Source of the DNA: Amoebidium appalachense
Lineage: Eukaryota; Ichthyosporea
Direction: 5' to 3'
Length of the DNA: 64,000 nt
Assembly (NCBI GenBank): GCA_963693365.1
Contig: CAVNZM010000001.1
Location: 16,306,001 to 16,370,000 of the forward strand
Shown here: piece after piece, positions 1-30,159 of the stretch
How the letters are laid out: each line of letters begins with the position of its first letter
How positions within the stretch are numbered: position 1 is the first letter of the stretch
Made by a program: the position numbers and the translations under genes
Notes under the pieces: model-generated
The model's input: only the letters and a program-made list of their open reading frames with translations
Databases searched by the model: none
Told to the model about the DNA's origin: nothing

Positions 1-253
1 TTATTGGCATGCTGTGTGTGCATGTGTGGTGGTGTGTGTCTCTGTGCGTGGTTGCACATCCAGTGCCAACTACTTACTGCTCGTTGCCTCTTTCATGCCC
101 CTCTTGTCCTGTCCTGTACTTACTCCTACCTTTCCCTTCGATCCCCCTTCCCTCCCCCCCCCCCCCACCACCACCACCACACACACACACACACACACAC
201 ACCATTTTTTTTGTGTGTGCGCGTGCACCCTTTGACTTTCTTTTTCCAATCAG

Positions 254-4850
<4,597 letters not shown>

Positions 4851-5092
4851 CCAATTACATCAAAATTTAAATGTTAAAAGTGGCCAGCTATTGGTGCCAC
4901 ACTGGGAGCTTGAAAGTGCCTTATAACGACTTTGCTCCCGTCACCATTTTGTTGCCGGTCTCCTATTCAGATTCTGCTGTTTGAGCAAAGGTTGTAACAG
5001 GTAGTTTGTTTGATATAACGGAATAAAACGAATAAGGTCGTGTGGTAGTGTTCTCTGGTGGGTGTGTGCGTGCATGTGTGTGTGTGCGTGTG

Positions 5093-5157
<65 letters not shown>

Positions 5158-5162
5158 GTGGG

Positions 5163-6128
5163 TATCCTAACTAAATGAAAACAAAAACGAAGAGACAATT
5201 CCTCCATACGACAAACAGCAGACGACAATCCAAACATAATAATTAAGGGAGGCACAAACCGAGCACGAAACAAAGTGCGCAGCGCAGTACCCTGAAAATC
5301 GTCGAACTCTTTCAGCGCCACGGCCGCCTCCGAGTCGCGAGATGAGGCGCAGGCCAATAGCGGAAGTTCATATTCGAGAGTCGGCCGTAGAAAAGTTTTA
5401 TAGGTGAAAAGAAGGTTCGCAGGATGGATCACAGACTCCCGTTGAAACATGATTGACACGATGCCGAAGCTTACCCTTCGCACGCGCGATCCGTGCCGTG
5501 AGGAGCTTGCGGAAATCAATACCCCGTGCAGTAAAATAAATACCCAAATAGTCTTAGGTGCTCTGAACAGGAATAGGAAGACCGGCCAATCGAAAGGAAG
5601 CGTTTTTTGAAAAAGTACTACACACTTTGCAATTCCGACTGTCATGAGATTCTCGGTGCACCATTGATCCACCTGACGAAGCATCTGGTGCATGACGTCT
5701 TCGGTTAAGGAACAAAGAACAATGTCGTCCGCAAAAAGGAGACCCGGTACATGGCGGGTATGCAGTTGGCCAAAAGGTTCGAGGGCGCAGGCTAAATCGT
5801 CGATGAAAACGTCAAACAACAACGGACTCAGGAGGGACCCCTGCAGAAGACCCCGAGAACGAGAAAAACCGGGCGTTAATGTTCCATTGACCGCCGCTCG
5901 TCCGCGAGTGGTATCGATCTTATTTAGTGTGAATCTAAGGGAACATAATGGACAGAGTGCACAGGTGTTGTGTTGGAATACGTCACTACATAGGACAGCA
6001 AGAGTCTTGAAGTATGTATGTGTCTTTGTTGTTTTGTACGGGTCTAAGGGAGCAGAGTGCACAGAGGTGTCATGTAAAACACGACCAACACAATAAAGAG
6101 AGGGCAATCGGAGTTGTTCACGACACAT
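5163..6128 (-). mobile_element. Non-LTR (LINE) reverse transcriptase, decayed and 5'/3' incomplete
   Basis: Read on the minus strand, the frame contains GLLQGSLLSPLLFDVFIDD, GLLFADDIVLCS and QVDQWCTENLMTVGIAKC. These are the consecutive RT motifs of LINE-type elements, with FADD as the catalytic pair. In 5400-5560 the family-like sequence (YLGIYFTARGIDFRKLL) lies in a different frame from the flanking parts, yet the main frame stays open across it. The element therefore carries two mutually compensating frameshifts. The C-terminal part (TFLRPTLEYELPLLACASS) returns to the main frame. No endonuclease domain is seen. Downstream the frame runs into a (CA)n tract near 5160 and 5100. The copy is a relic. 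Confidence 0.75.
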
Positions 6129-6749
6129 CGAAAGATTTCAAACAACAACTGATTCTTTATTGTGCTCTCGGTTCTTTTTGTACTTGCGACTTATCATCTT
6201 ATCTCAACTAAAGGGGGAGAACCAATCGGTAACCGTTCTATCAGATGATAGAAAAACACATTCCGACAGAGCATACGCATTCCCACTTCCGACCTAACTA
6301 AAGTTTAGAAACTCTTACTTAAATAACTTAAGTAATTATATATCTTGTCACTATTAATGCACATATACATATTTATACTCGTCTCTATAAAGAAGCTCAT
6401 TTAAATACATATATATCCTACAAGTCGACATTCTCAAAGTGAAGACACATTACAATAAACCGAATTCCATACATCCCTATTGTGTCCAATCATAACACGT
6501 ATATTAATAGACAGGAATGCACAACATGATCTATAGATGTACTAGCTCGCAACTATTCAGTGGCGAGTCATCCTATTGTGAACTAAAACCAAGCCACTTT
6601 GAAATAAAACAAAGACAACGAATGTAGCTAGCCAATCACGCTACCTCTCAGATAAACAGAGGAGAGTAAACAGAAATAAAATACAATAAGTTCTATCAGG
6701 CAAGAGAGCCAGGTGTGCACAGATCTACAGATATCTGTGCACACAGAAA
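6129..6749. other. AT-rich spacer, no gene seen
   Basis: About 620 bases of ordinary AT-rich sequence upstream of the LINE fragment. It has no long reading frame, no splice-flanked open segment and no simple repeat. It may include the 5' part of the same element, too decayed to recognise. Confidence 0.5.
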
Positions 6750-6771
6750 CAAAGGGAGAGACTCTAGAGAG

Positions 6772-6817
<46 letters not shown>

Positions 6818-6821
6818 GGGG

Positions 6822-6866
<45 letters not shown>

Positions 6867-7011
6867 AAGGGAGAGAGCACAAAGAAGGAAAGCAGACACG
6901 AATACAAACAAAGCTAAGACACATACATACTTCAAGACTCTTGCTGTCATACTAGTACGTAGTGACATATTCCAACAGTCTTAGCTTTGTTTGTATTCGT
7001 GTCTGCTTTCT

Positions 7012-7088
<77 letters not shown>

Positions 7089-7104
7089 CTCTCTCTCTCC
7101 CTTG
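6750..7104. repeat. Large inverted repeat with G-run/AG arm mirrored by CT/C-run arm
   Basis: The left arm is a purine-rich lead (AAGGGAGAG), GATACC, a G run of about 38 bases, (AG)n and a unique 33-base segment at 6888-6920. The right arm is the exact reverse complement of that segment at 6978-7010, then (CT)n, a C run of about 38 bases, GGTATC and (CT)n. The 57-base loop (6921-6977) is an inverted copy of about 53 bases from the 5' end of the neighbouring LINE fragment (5972-6024). Confidence 0.9.
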
Positions 7105-7133
7105 TTATATGAATAGATGAACTTGACGTTGCT

Positions 7134-7351
7134 ATGCACGTGCCATCCTGAAGCGCATATTATATTCGCTTGACACATGCCATTGGTCATGCCATCCTCA
7201 CGCGAATATTATATTCGCTTGACGCATGCCATTGGTCAGGCCATCCTGAAGCGCATATTATATTCGCTTGACGCTTGCTATGCACGTGCCATCCTGAAGC
7301 GCATATTATATTCGCTTGACCCTTGCCATGCTCATGCCATCCTGATGCGAT
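7134..7351. repeat. Minisatellite, 48-49 bp unit, about 4.5 copies
   Basis: GCCATCCTG recurs at 7142, 7191, 7240, 7288 and 7336. Units share AAGCGCATATTATATTCGCT and TTGACNCATGCCATTGGTC or TTGCTATGCACGT variants. The last unit is truncated. Confidence 0.9.
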
Positions 7352-7479
7352 TGACGCTTGCCATGACATATGGATATCATGATGGTTATGATAATAATAA
7401 TATTGCGTTGGAATGTGCATGCTTTCTTTTTCACATGTTTGGTGTGTGCATATCTTAACCAGTCTTTACCTTGTTACAG

Positions 7480-10091
<2,612 letters not shown>

Positions 10092-11898
10092 AAAGGAAGA
10101 TTATGGAAGGATTTCAGCCGATTTATAAAACACCATATATGGTTCCTTGCTTGCTTTATATGGTTGTTGACAAAAAGCATTTGTGCTCTGGTTGGCAGAC
10201 CTAGTGCACTAGATGGTATTTGTAAATTTGATTGGTTCGATTTATCATTCCATTCCGTCACGGGTTTCAACAACCTGGCAACAAGCCTAACACTTTGAAA
10301 GAGCAAACGACCGAAGGCCGGATGTACGCGTAGTGGTGAACGTCACCCGTTACGCCGCCGTGTTTTAGCAGGGAGTAGTCTTAGAGTAGAATATGGGTAG
10401 TGCCGCAGAGGCTGCCACTGCGGGGTAACTCCCCCATCCCCCCCCCCCCCCCCCCTTCCCCCCCCCCTCCCCCCCCCTCCCCCCCCCCCCTCCCCCCCTC
10501 CCCCTCCCCTCTCCCCTTCTCGCACACAATCACACAGACACAGCGCCAGATGCACACCACCACCACCAGCATCACCGCCACCACATCGTTTTACCACCCC
10601 CTAACCTCCCACCTGCTTACTTTTTCCCCCCCGCACACGCTGGCACCAAGACACGTCTCTACCACGCCAACACTCGCACCACTAGACCTTCACCTACCAA
10701 CCCTCTACAGTCGCTCTGACACCATGCTTTCTGTTTCCCACCAAGCTGTTCGAGTTGGAGCATCGGACGTGTTTGTGTTGCAATCTTCCAAGAAATCTCT
10801 TTAAAACCAGAAGAAAAACTCTGCGTTCCGTCAGCAATAAGGTTCTTAAGCCAAAGTATCCTACAAATGTGCTGCTCCCTCACCGTTCACAAAGCTATTC
10901 GTTGTACCCACACAACCTAATAAGTTTACATGTTTCAGGACAACCCCACTCCCCACTCCCCCTTCTCCCCTCTCCCCCTCGAATTTTCCCCCCTGCCTGG
11001 ATCCAAATCAGCTGGTTTTTGCCACTTCGTTGTTTGCCAGTGCCCGTCCCGCTATTCCTTGTCGTTTCCTGCGCAAGTCCCACAATCACCCACAAAAATC
11101 TCGTGCCAGTGTACACACAACAGGCAAACGCATTCTCATAAAAAACAAACACAGACTTCACATCTTGCAATTACCCCAACACTTATCCAGCCATACACAC
11201 ACAGTCGTGCTCCTTAGAGCGACTGTGCAGAAATGTATTTGTAAGCATTATATATTTGTATTTTTGTGGAACATGACTAACAACCTCTTCCCTCTCCCCT
11301 TCTCCATCCTCACCTCTTCAATTTTTCATTGCCTTTTATCCGTTTTCTCGTGATTTAAACAAACGTGAAACTCAGGTCTGACAAATCAGCTCTCTTTCTG
11401 CGCTCTTCAATTCCCGGCCTCCCCCTCCCCCCCCCTCCCCCCCTGCCCCCTGCCCACTCCTCTCACTCACTGACTCACTCACTCACTCATTCACTCTCGC
11501 ACGCGCACGCGCACACACACACACACACACTCTCTCTCCCTCCCTCCCTCCCTCCCTCCCTTCCTGCCCCCCTCCCCCCCGCCCCCCTCTCTGCCTCTCC
11601 TTCCATCTCCCCCCCCCCCCCCCCCCCCCCCCTTCTCCCCCCCCCCCTCTCTCCCCCTACCCTCCATCACTCATTTTCTCAACCTCCCCCCTCCCCTCCT
11701 CCTAATATCTTCCCTCCCTCTTCCTCTCTCCCTCCCCCCACCCTCACTCTCTTTCCTTTTCTGCCTCTCCCCCTCCCTCCCCACATCCCCTCTTCCCCAC
11801 CCTTCCTCCGCCTTCCCCCACCTCCCTCTCCACCCCTAAGCTCCGCAACACACACCCAACATGCCCCACGCCCACTCCACGCACGCAAAAACACACAA
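10092..11898. other. Spacer with C-rich tracts, no gene recognised
   Basis: 10430-10520 and 11405-11830 are C/CT-rich low complexity. The remaining sequence (10092-10400 and 10780-11390) has short frames only and no splice-flanked open segment that I can support. The promoter of the gene starting at 11899 should lie at the right end, but no clear TATA box is visible in the C-rich sequence. Confidence 0.45.
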
Positions 11899-23633
<11,735 letters not shown>

Positions 23634-24229
23634 GTGCATCGGGTTATATATTCATGTGGAGGTAGAAGCCTGAACACCTACACATAAAGCTTGTTACACT
23701 ATGCTAATCAATCTTCAGGCTTTACGCCGCGGCGTGTGCACGTGATCAAGAGCTTGGTTGCATAAGGGACCTTGGGCTGTAATCGTGGCTTCAAATTTGA
23801 ATCCATTGGTAATCTGTAGACAGCAAATAGTCAAAGAAAAAAGAATGGACATAGGTAATTTGATGCCTAAATTAGGCAATAACGGTTAGTTCGTAATTAA
23901 TCATTTATGGTATGAAGGAGGTACCAGAATAGCTCCTACCCTTTGAGGGCCATTGTGATTTCATGTGTAAATCCTTTGAAAGAAATTAATGCGAAGTCTT
24001 CTTGTCGAACCATTGGCAAGATGGATCACCCCGAGGACTTTTATCATGTATATAGTCACCAGGGCAACGACGAAATCGTGAAACCCTTTTATTTGTGGAG
24101 ACACGGGAACCTCCCTGATGACGGCTTCTTTTCAAGTGACTTCTGTCCTTCGGGGGTTTTTTTTATTATTATTATTTTTTATTTTGTTGACGTTTGCCTT
24201 CGGTATGAATGAATTTGAAGCCCCCCCCC

Positions 24230-24260
<31 letters not shown>

Positions 24261-24557
24261 ACACAAAAAAAAAACTATCTACCCACCTATTCCCCCTCCC
24301 CCCCCACCACCACACACCACAACCACTCACACACTCACATTCTAGAGAGCAATCCGTACTTTGGGTGTCGCGTGTGACATATTTTACATGGTCGATATGA
24401 CTCGGGCTCTTCCTGATGATAGGCGATCCCTTAATTCTGCGATACAGTACTTTAAATTTAATGTTTCCTCCTTTTCACACATGTGCGCTACATTTAGTTG
24501 GTTTGCACTGCTTTCGATGGTTGTGTGCTCCTCTCATCATTAGGCAACCTCCCTCCT

Positions 24558-24588
<31 letters not shown>

Positions 24589-25371
24589 TCCACCAGTCAC
24601 TGTGTGGGTACAAAAGAACTGTCCACCAAATGTGGCCCTCGACGGATTGCACGGGACGCACACTTACACAGTCAACGCAGAAGTAACATATCAACGCAGA
24701 TAAGTAAACAAATCCAAGTTTTACTTCTTTCCATTGAAATTCATTTCATGCACCCAACGCAGAAGTAACATATCAACGCAGATAAAATGCAAATCCACCA
24801 TCCACCTATACACCGAGTGTTCTTGTGGTATGTGTGCCTGCATGACGGGTATCTCACACCCCCATCCAGCTATTGTGATCGTGTGTGTGTTTCCTTACCA
24901 CGTGTACAACATTTCTGCAACTGTGTTTGTGTGATATTGTTGAATGGGGTTGAAACAAACCACTCACAACTGCAGTCAGACTCTGATGCCCATAAGCCCA
25001 TTAGTCTACAAGTGAGCTCATGCTTGTGACCAGAACCACATTGGGCATGACAGCGCAAAAATAAATTTTTTTATATTCAACAAAAAGAGTTTATTTGCTA
25101 GCCGGGTCAGCCAACAAAGGCCGCCTAATCAATAGGCAAGAAGAGTCATCATTGAATTGCGAGTTCGACACTACATGTACAAACAATTCGTACAAAAAAT
25201 TACAGTACCATATATAGATTTAGATCCTAAGTAAACGTTATTCACAACACCAACAATGACCAACGTGCAAAATGCCATCATGACCTGACCATGCACAAGG
25301 AAAATCACGCCAGAGCCACATGGAAAATCACGCCAGAGGCCTTGCTTACTACCTATGCTAAGTGCAACTGT
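23634..25371. other. Intergenic region between convergent genes
   Basis: Contains the 3' flank of the metallophosphoesterase gene, a dispersed repeat at 24087-24180 (relatives at 2650 and 50173), poly-C/(CA) at 24221-24265, and a decayed SINE-like segment at 24395-24560. A 30-base direct repeat (AACGCAGAAGTAACATATCA, then ACGCAGATAA) occurs at 24676 and 24757. TTTATT at 25090-25095 is an AATAAA signal for the minus-strand gene. I see no coding exon I can support. Confidence 0.5.
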
Positions 25372-26664
25372 TTACTTGCTGCCGTAGCCGGAGGGGGCAG
25401 GGGCAGGGGCAGGGGCGCAGCAGAAGGCCGCATTGCAGGGCATGCCGGTGTACTTGCGGTCCTTGCAGCGGCGGATACCACCATCCTTGTTGTCCTTGTT
25501 GTACACGGCGCACTTAACCTTGGTGTTGCAGCGGCACAGGCCACCGGACGGGGCAGGGGCTGGGGGAGGGGGAGGGGGCACACAGCAGAAGGCGGTGCTG
25601 CAGGGCTTGTCGGTGTGGAGGATGTCCTTGTAGCAGGTCTGGTTCTTGCCGTCATCGTTCAGCTTGTACTTGTAGGTGCACTTGACCTCAGAGCACGAGG
25701 CAGGCTTCTGCTTGCAGGGGGTGGAGGGCTTGGGCACGGCGCAGCAGTACTTCTTGGAGCAGGGGTAGGTCTTGCTCTTCTTCACGCACTGGTACTGGTC
25801 ACCATCACCGTCAATGTTGTACTCCTTGCACTTGATTTTCTCGTCGCAGTCAACGGGGGCGGGCAGCTTGCAGCAGGCAGAAACGGTGCAGCCGTCACCC
25901 TTGCACTTGAGCTCATCGCCATCCTCATCGACCTTGTACTTGGCGCAGGCAACGGCAGCGCTGCACAGCTTGGCTGCAGGTGCAGGTGCGGGTGCAGGGG
26001 CAGGGCAGTTGTAGCCGGTGCATGGGGCCGGGGCAGGGGCAGGGGTGGGGCAGTTGTAGCCGGTGCATGGCTTGGGTGCCGGGGCGGGGGCAGGGCAGTT
26101 GTAGCCGGTGCATGGGGTAGGGGCGGGTGCAGGGGCAGGGCAGTTGTAACCGGTGCATGGGGCCGGGGCAGGAGGGGCGGGGTTGCAGCAATAGGCAGCG
26201 GTGCAGGGGTTGCTGGGCTTGGTGTAGCCGGTGCTGGTGGCAATGGTGCAGTTCAGCTCCGCGCCGGAATAGCCGGTCTTGAAGCCGTTGGGGCAGGCAA
26301 CGCCCATGGAGCTGCACGTGCCGTTGTTGGCGGCGGGTGCTGGTGCTGGTGCTGGTGCTGGGGCAGGGGGAGGGGGGGGGGCAACGCAGCACTTGGCCTC
26401 ATTGCAGTCCGTGGTGCAGGTCACGTCGGGGGTGATGGGCACATTGGGGGATGCGCAGACCACAGCTCCGGAGCAGGGCTGGGGGTCCTTGCAGCACGTA
26501 GCAGCCTCGCAGGCGTTGACGCCGCCAGCGGCAACGGCATCATCGCACGCAGCGTTGATGTCGAGGAACTGGGGAAGTGTGCAGGTGATGGTGGCGGGCC
26601 CGGGGCAGGCCACATTTGCTGCGGATGCCGCGGCGGCGAGAGCGAGGACTGCAAAGATCTTCAT
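25372..26664 (-). CDS. Secreted Cys-rich, Pro-Ala-linker modular protein
   Basis: Single exon, 430 aa. The start at 26664 is chosen because it begins MKIFAVLALAAAASA, a clear signal peptide, and lies about 75 bases from a TATA-like box; the frame stays open further upstream but without sense. The mature protein has about seven modules, each ending in a CC pair (ATCC, AKCC, AYCC, SACC, KYCC, AFCC, AFCC). They are joined by PAPAPAP linkers and four direct repeats of CTGYNCPAPAPAP (45-bp DNA units). Modules 4 and 5 hold acidic loops (VDEDGDE, IDGDGDQ) resembling calcium-binding loops. Codon use is GC-rich and biased, suggesting high expression. No known domain is recognised. An extracellular matrix or wall protein is a reasonable inference. 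Confidence 0.85.
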   Translation of the reverse strand: MKIFAVLALAAAASAANVACPGPATITCTLPQFLDINAACDDAVAAGGVNACEAATCCKDPQPCSGAVVCASPNVPITPDVTCTTDCNEAKCCVAPPPPPAPAPAPAPAPAANNGTCSSMGVACPNGFKTGYSGAELNCTIATSTGYTKPSNPCTAAYCCNPAPPAPAPCTGYNCPAPAPAPTPCTGYNCPAPAPAPKPCTGYNCPTPAPAPAPCTGYNCPAPAPAPAPAAKLCSAAVACAKYKVDEDGDELKCKGDGCTVSACCKLPAPVDCDEKIKCKEYNIDGDGDQYQCVKKSKTYPCSKKYCCAVPKPSTPCKQKPASCSEVKCTYKYKLNDDGKNQTCYKDILHTDKPCSTAFCCVPPPPPPAPAPSGGLCRCNTKVKCAVYNKDNKDGGIRRCKDRKYTGMPCNAAFCCAPAPAPAPSGYGSK

Positions 26665-26732
26665 TTTGAAGTTTGAGCGCGAAATTTGACTACGCAAGAC
26701 TGCACTGAAGACGGTTGTCGAGGCGAGCGGTT

Positions 26733-26781
26733 TATGTAGGCGAAGCCGTGTAGCCTGGGAATGTAAAGCAGCTTTGATTGG
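26733..26781 (-). promoter_or_regulatory. Core promoter of the secreted Cys-rich gene (TATA and CCAAT)
   Basis: On the minus strand, TACATAAA at 26740-26733 is a TATA-like box about 70 bases upstream of the ATG, and CCAAT lies at 26781-26777, about 40 bases further upstream. The spacing is typical of a Pol II promoter with a short leader. Confidence 0.5.
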
Positions 26782-26829
26782 TGCGAGATTATACGCTAGA
26801 TGGCGTAAGGCATGCGGTCGGTTCACTAG

Positions 26830-28760
26830 ATTGCGGGGTTTTGGACCGTAATTTAGAATTTTGATTTTTGTTTCAGTTAGCTATATAACTTATTGTAGAA
26901 GCCATCAAAGTGAGAAATACAATGAAGATGCAAAGTTAAACTAAATATTTCCAATAGATTTTTCAAATGCTCTAAGCTAATTGTTAAAGCTTGTCATATT
27001 ACTGTTACTCCTGCACATTCTGTCTTGAACATTGGGTACATATACAGTATGCAACATGTACATTTGAACGTGGATACGTACGTCACCGTAACTACTTGGT
27101 GACTTGTCTTGGTCACAGGTCAGTGCATATGAATAGGAATATTACAGCATCTGGCCATACCAGTGACTATATCTACAGGCCTATGATTACAAAGTTTGAC
27201 GTATGCTAAGCGGCGTAGTATGCGTACGCACGTTCCAACGGTCTCAATTTTGCGATCAGAAGCATATTATTTTTGAGCTTGGGATATATCTGAGCATATA
27301 CTTACATGACCCAGACACTACCTCCATGGACTGTATGTTAAATCATCGAATGTTTTTTATATTAGATTTTTCCCTATGATTATTTAAGTTGTCATTTGCT
27401 CCGTGTCCGAGAGTCGTTACTAATTTATTGTTGTTTGTACATGTGAGCTAGTATATATATTCTATTGCTGATCATCAAGGTGGGGGTTGCCAAATCACCA
27501 CATCTCTGGGGATTTGAGGAATGCCATGGCCACCAGGCTGACCATCTTATGTGCACGTATGAGCCGCTACTGCCGATTGTACTCCCGTAGAAGAAAGGAA
27601 AAGTAACAAAATGAAATGCCAAGAATGCAAGCCTTTCAGGTTGCTTGTTCTATTACTCCTAAGATATCATATAACTACATACATAATTTGTAGTGACGAA
27701 AAGATTCGAAAAACTCCAGCTTATAGAGCCTCTAATTTGATTGCTTTTCCCGATCTGCGTGACAGCTAATGATTGGCCAGAGTCTTTTTCCAAATTAGAT
27801 TATCCAATCATATTGCATTCCTGAACTCATTGATTGCACCAATGAAAGCTCGGCAGAATGCTAGAAACATGCGGTAAACCAATCAAGAAGCTGTTTTGTA
27901 CGCAGTTGCAACTGTTGCAATAATTGATCTTTTCGATCACACGAGTCCGTGACGGGATAACTCTCAAAGCCCGGACCCAAAAACAAAGACAAAACAAAAA
28001 CAAAAAAAAACATTTCAAGTTAAACAAGGTAGCGAGTTTTGACATTTTTCTGGTCATCATATGCATGACATATATACGCATGGTGCACTGCGAAAACGCT
28101 GAACAAGCCTACCATTTGAACTAAGTAGCTTCCATTATGATGACCAGAAAAATGTCAAAACTCCAAGATATCGGAACCGCTATATGATTTTGGACGACGT
28201 TCATTCGGCCATGGTCACAGTTCACTTGAATAGTACACTTTTCTGGCGCATGTGTGCCAAGGGCCCCCAACTACCACTACAGTACTACAGTTCTACTTTT
28301 TTTCGTAGAGCAGCAGCCGCGCGCGGTCGCTCTTTTCTTTTCTCCCTACCGTAGGAGGGTGAGAGATCCGATCACGTGGCCGTTTGTGCATGCTCGTTTG
28401 AGTTACCGGAGATACGGTAAGCTTGAACTGCGCCCGCGCAGCTCAACTTTGTCTTACCACAAGTAAATTCCGTTACCGTGTGAATGGACCACGTACGCAA
28501 CTCTGGCCATTGGCCATGGAGTGAAGGTGATCCGGCGAGCTCGGGAGTCAGTTGTGCTGCGGCAGCGGCGGTCGTTGCAATGGTGCGGACTCTTTCATAG
28601 GATCCGTCAGTCAGTGCCGTGAGCTCGTGTTGGAAAAGCACTGTCCCTGACTTTCCCGGGCCGGACTCTCTCACAGGTCTCCGTCTGAGCGTCTGTACAC
28701 GATGGGAGATATGCTGGGATATGCTGTACTGTATCTATCATGGCCTGTATAGCCCCAATG
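26830..28760. other. Unique AT-rich intergenic DNA, no gene seen
   Basis: Nearly 2 kb with few simple repeats, only short frames on both strands and no convincing splice-flanked open segment. It contains the perfect hairpin listed at 28034-28163. Confidence 0.5.
28034..28163. repeat. Perfect 27-bp inverted repeat with 76-base loop
   Basis: 28034-28060 (GAGTTTTGACATTTTTCTGG and GTCATCAT) is the exact reverse complement of 28137-28163. It could form a strong stem or mark a small foldback element. No target-site duplication is obvious. Confidence 0.85.
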
Positions 28761-28764
28761 TAAT

Positions 28765-28892
28765 TTGATTCACATTCAATGTGAATCAATCTTGTATCCC
28801 GGGAATTTTGGAAAATCGGTCAATTAGGGTGATTCACATTAAATGTGAATCAAAACCCCCCTTCAAAAAACAGAGTTTTTTCCCGTATAAAT
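28765..28892 (+). promoter_or_regulatory. TATA box behind two near-identical palindromes
   Basis: Perfect palindromes TTGATTCACATT-C-AATGTGAATCAA (28765-28789) and TGATTCACATT-A-AATGTGAATCA (28830-28852) have centres 64 bases apart. They are followed by TATAAAT at 28886-28892. This looks like paired sites for a dimeric transcription factor. The driven gene is uncertain; the nearest protein-like frame begins at 29364. Confidence 0.55.
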
Positions 28893-29363
28893 GACCCGGT
28901 GGGGTCGAAACTTTGCAAGAGCGAAGTAAACATATATGGTTTTCAAAGCCGCGCGGCTGGGTATGGGTTGTATATGGACTTTGCGGCGCAGCGAGGGCGT
29001 GCTGGCACACAAAGTTGGATATCGACAACCCATAGAATGATCAATGATTGCAATCGACTGATTGATGTAAGTGTGCTGCCTTGCAATATGTTACCTCATA
29101 ATGAGCTTCTGAACAGCGTTTCATCTATTGAGCTTTACACCCCTCGAAGACTGAAAACCATTGGTTGTTACACAAAGGAAAACCATATATGGTGTTTAGA
29201 CGTAGCCTTTTTTGGCTCTTGTAAACAAAGCAACGCACCGTGGTCCCTTGAAAGTGCTGCACGTAGATCATCTTCCCATACCCGTGATTGAATTGCACCG
29301 TTATAATGTCACATCTCCTTGGTATATACCAGTAGTTGGTGTCTCTTACAATGCACACAAAGA

Positions 29364-29702
29364 ATGGACGGGGGCATGGAACTTGGTGATGGCAGTTGTG
29401 TGGGGTTCGAAGCAGGGGCACTTGACTCGGATTTCTTTGACAATATTTTTTCCGACGATAGCACACAGAGTGATACAGAAGACAGCGAGGCTACAGAGGA
29501 TACCGCTCTCTCAGGGAAATGGCGTATTTTTGACCCCAAGCAAGTAGACATAACATTCAAAGCAGACGATATTGAAAACAGGCTCCTAGAGACGTTCAGG
29601 CGCAAGTCCAGTAATCCAAACGCCAAATCCTGCTTCGATATATGGCACACGAACAAGGATATCAAAACACCTGAATACTGGGCAGATTACGAGCCTCAGT
29701 AA
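29364..29702 (+). CDS. Small acidic hypothetical protein
   Basis: 112 codons from the ATG at 29364 to TAA. The N-terminal half is strongly acidic and serine-rich (DSDFFDNIFSDDSTQSDTED), followed by a more globular C-terminus (FDIWHTNKDIKTPEYWADYE). Composition is protein-like and not low complexity. The frame is open upstream to 29319, and a consensus GTAAGT donor at 29067 lies between it and the TATA box at 28886, so the ORF may be the last exon of a spliced transcript. No family is recognised. Immediately downstream lie C-rich and (GT)n repeats. Confidence 0.4.
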   Translation: MDGGMELGDGSCVGFEAGALDSDFFDNIFSDDSTQSDTEDSEATEDTALSGKWRIFDPKQVDITFKADDIENRLLETFRRKSSNPNAKSCFDIWHTNKDIKTPEYWADYEPQ

Positions 29703-29850
29703 ACACGGTGGTCGCAGTGTGAAATGATTGGTTAAGTTAGAGTCACGTCACTTGCAGGCTTTGCTGTTACCAAAGAGCTCTTCTTGTGTTTTTTCCTTCA
29801 CCTCCCCTCCCTCCCCCCCCCCCCTTCCCCCCCCCCCCTTTTTTTTTTGG

Positions 29851-30155
<305 letters not shown>

Positions 30156-30159
30156 TATG

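Noticed and set aside
25291-26676. 461-codon + strand frame opposite the Cys-rich gene
   Set aside because: Gly/Ala-rich shadow of the GC-biased minus-strand gene; the minus frame has the signal peptide, Cys pattern and promoter.
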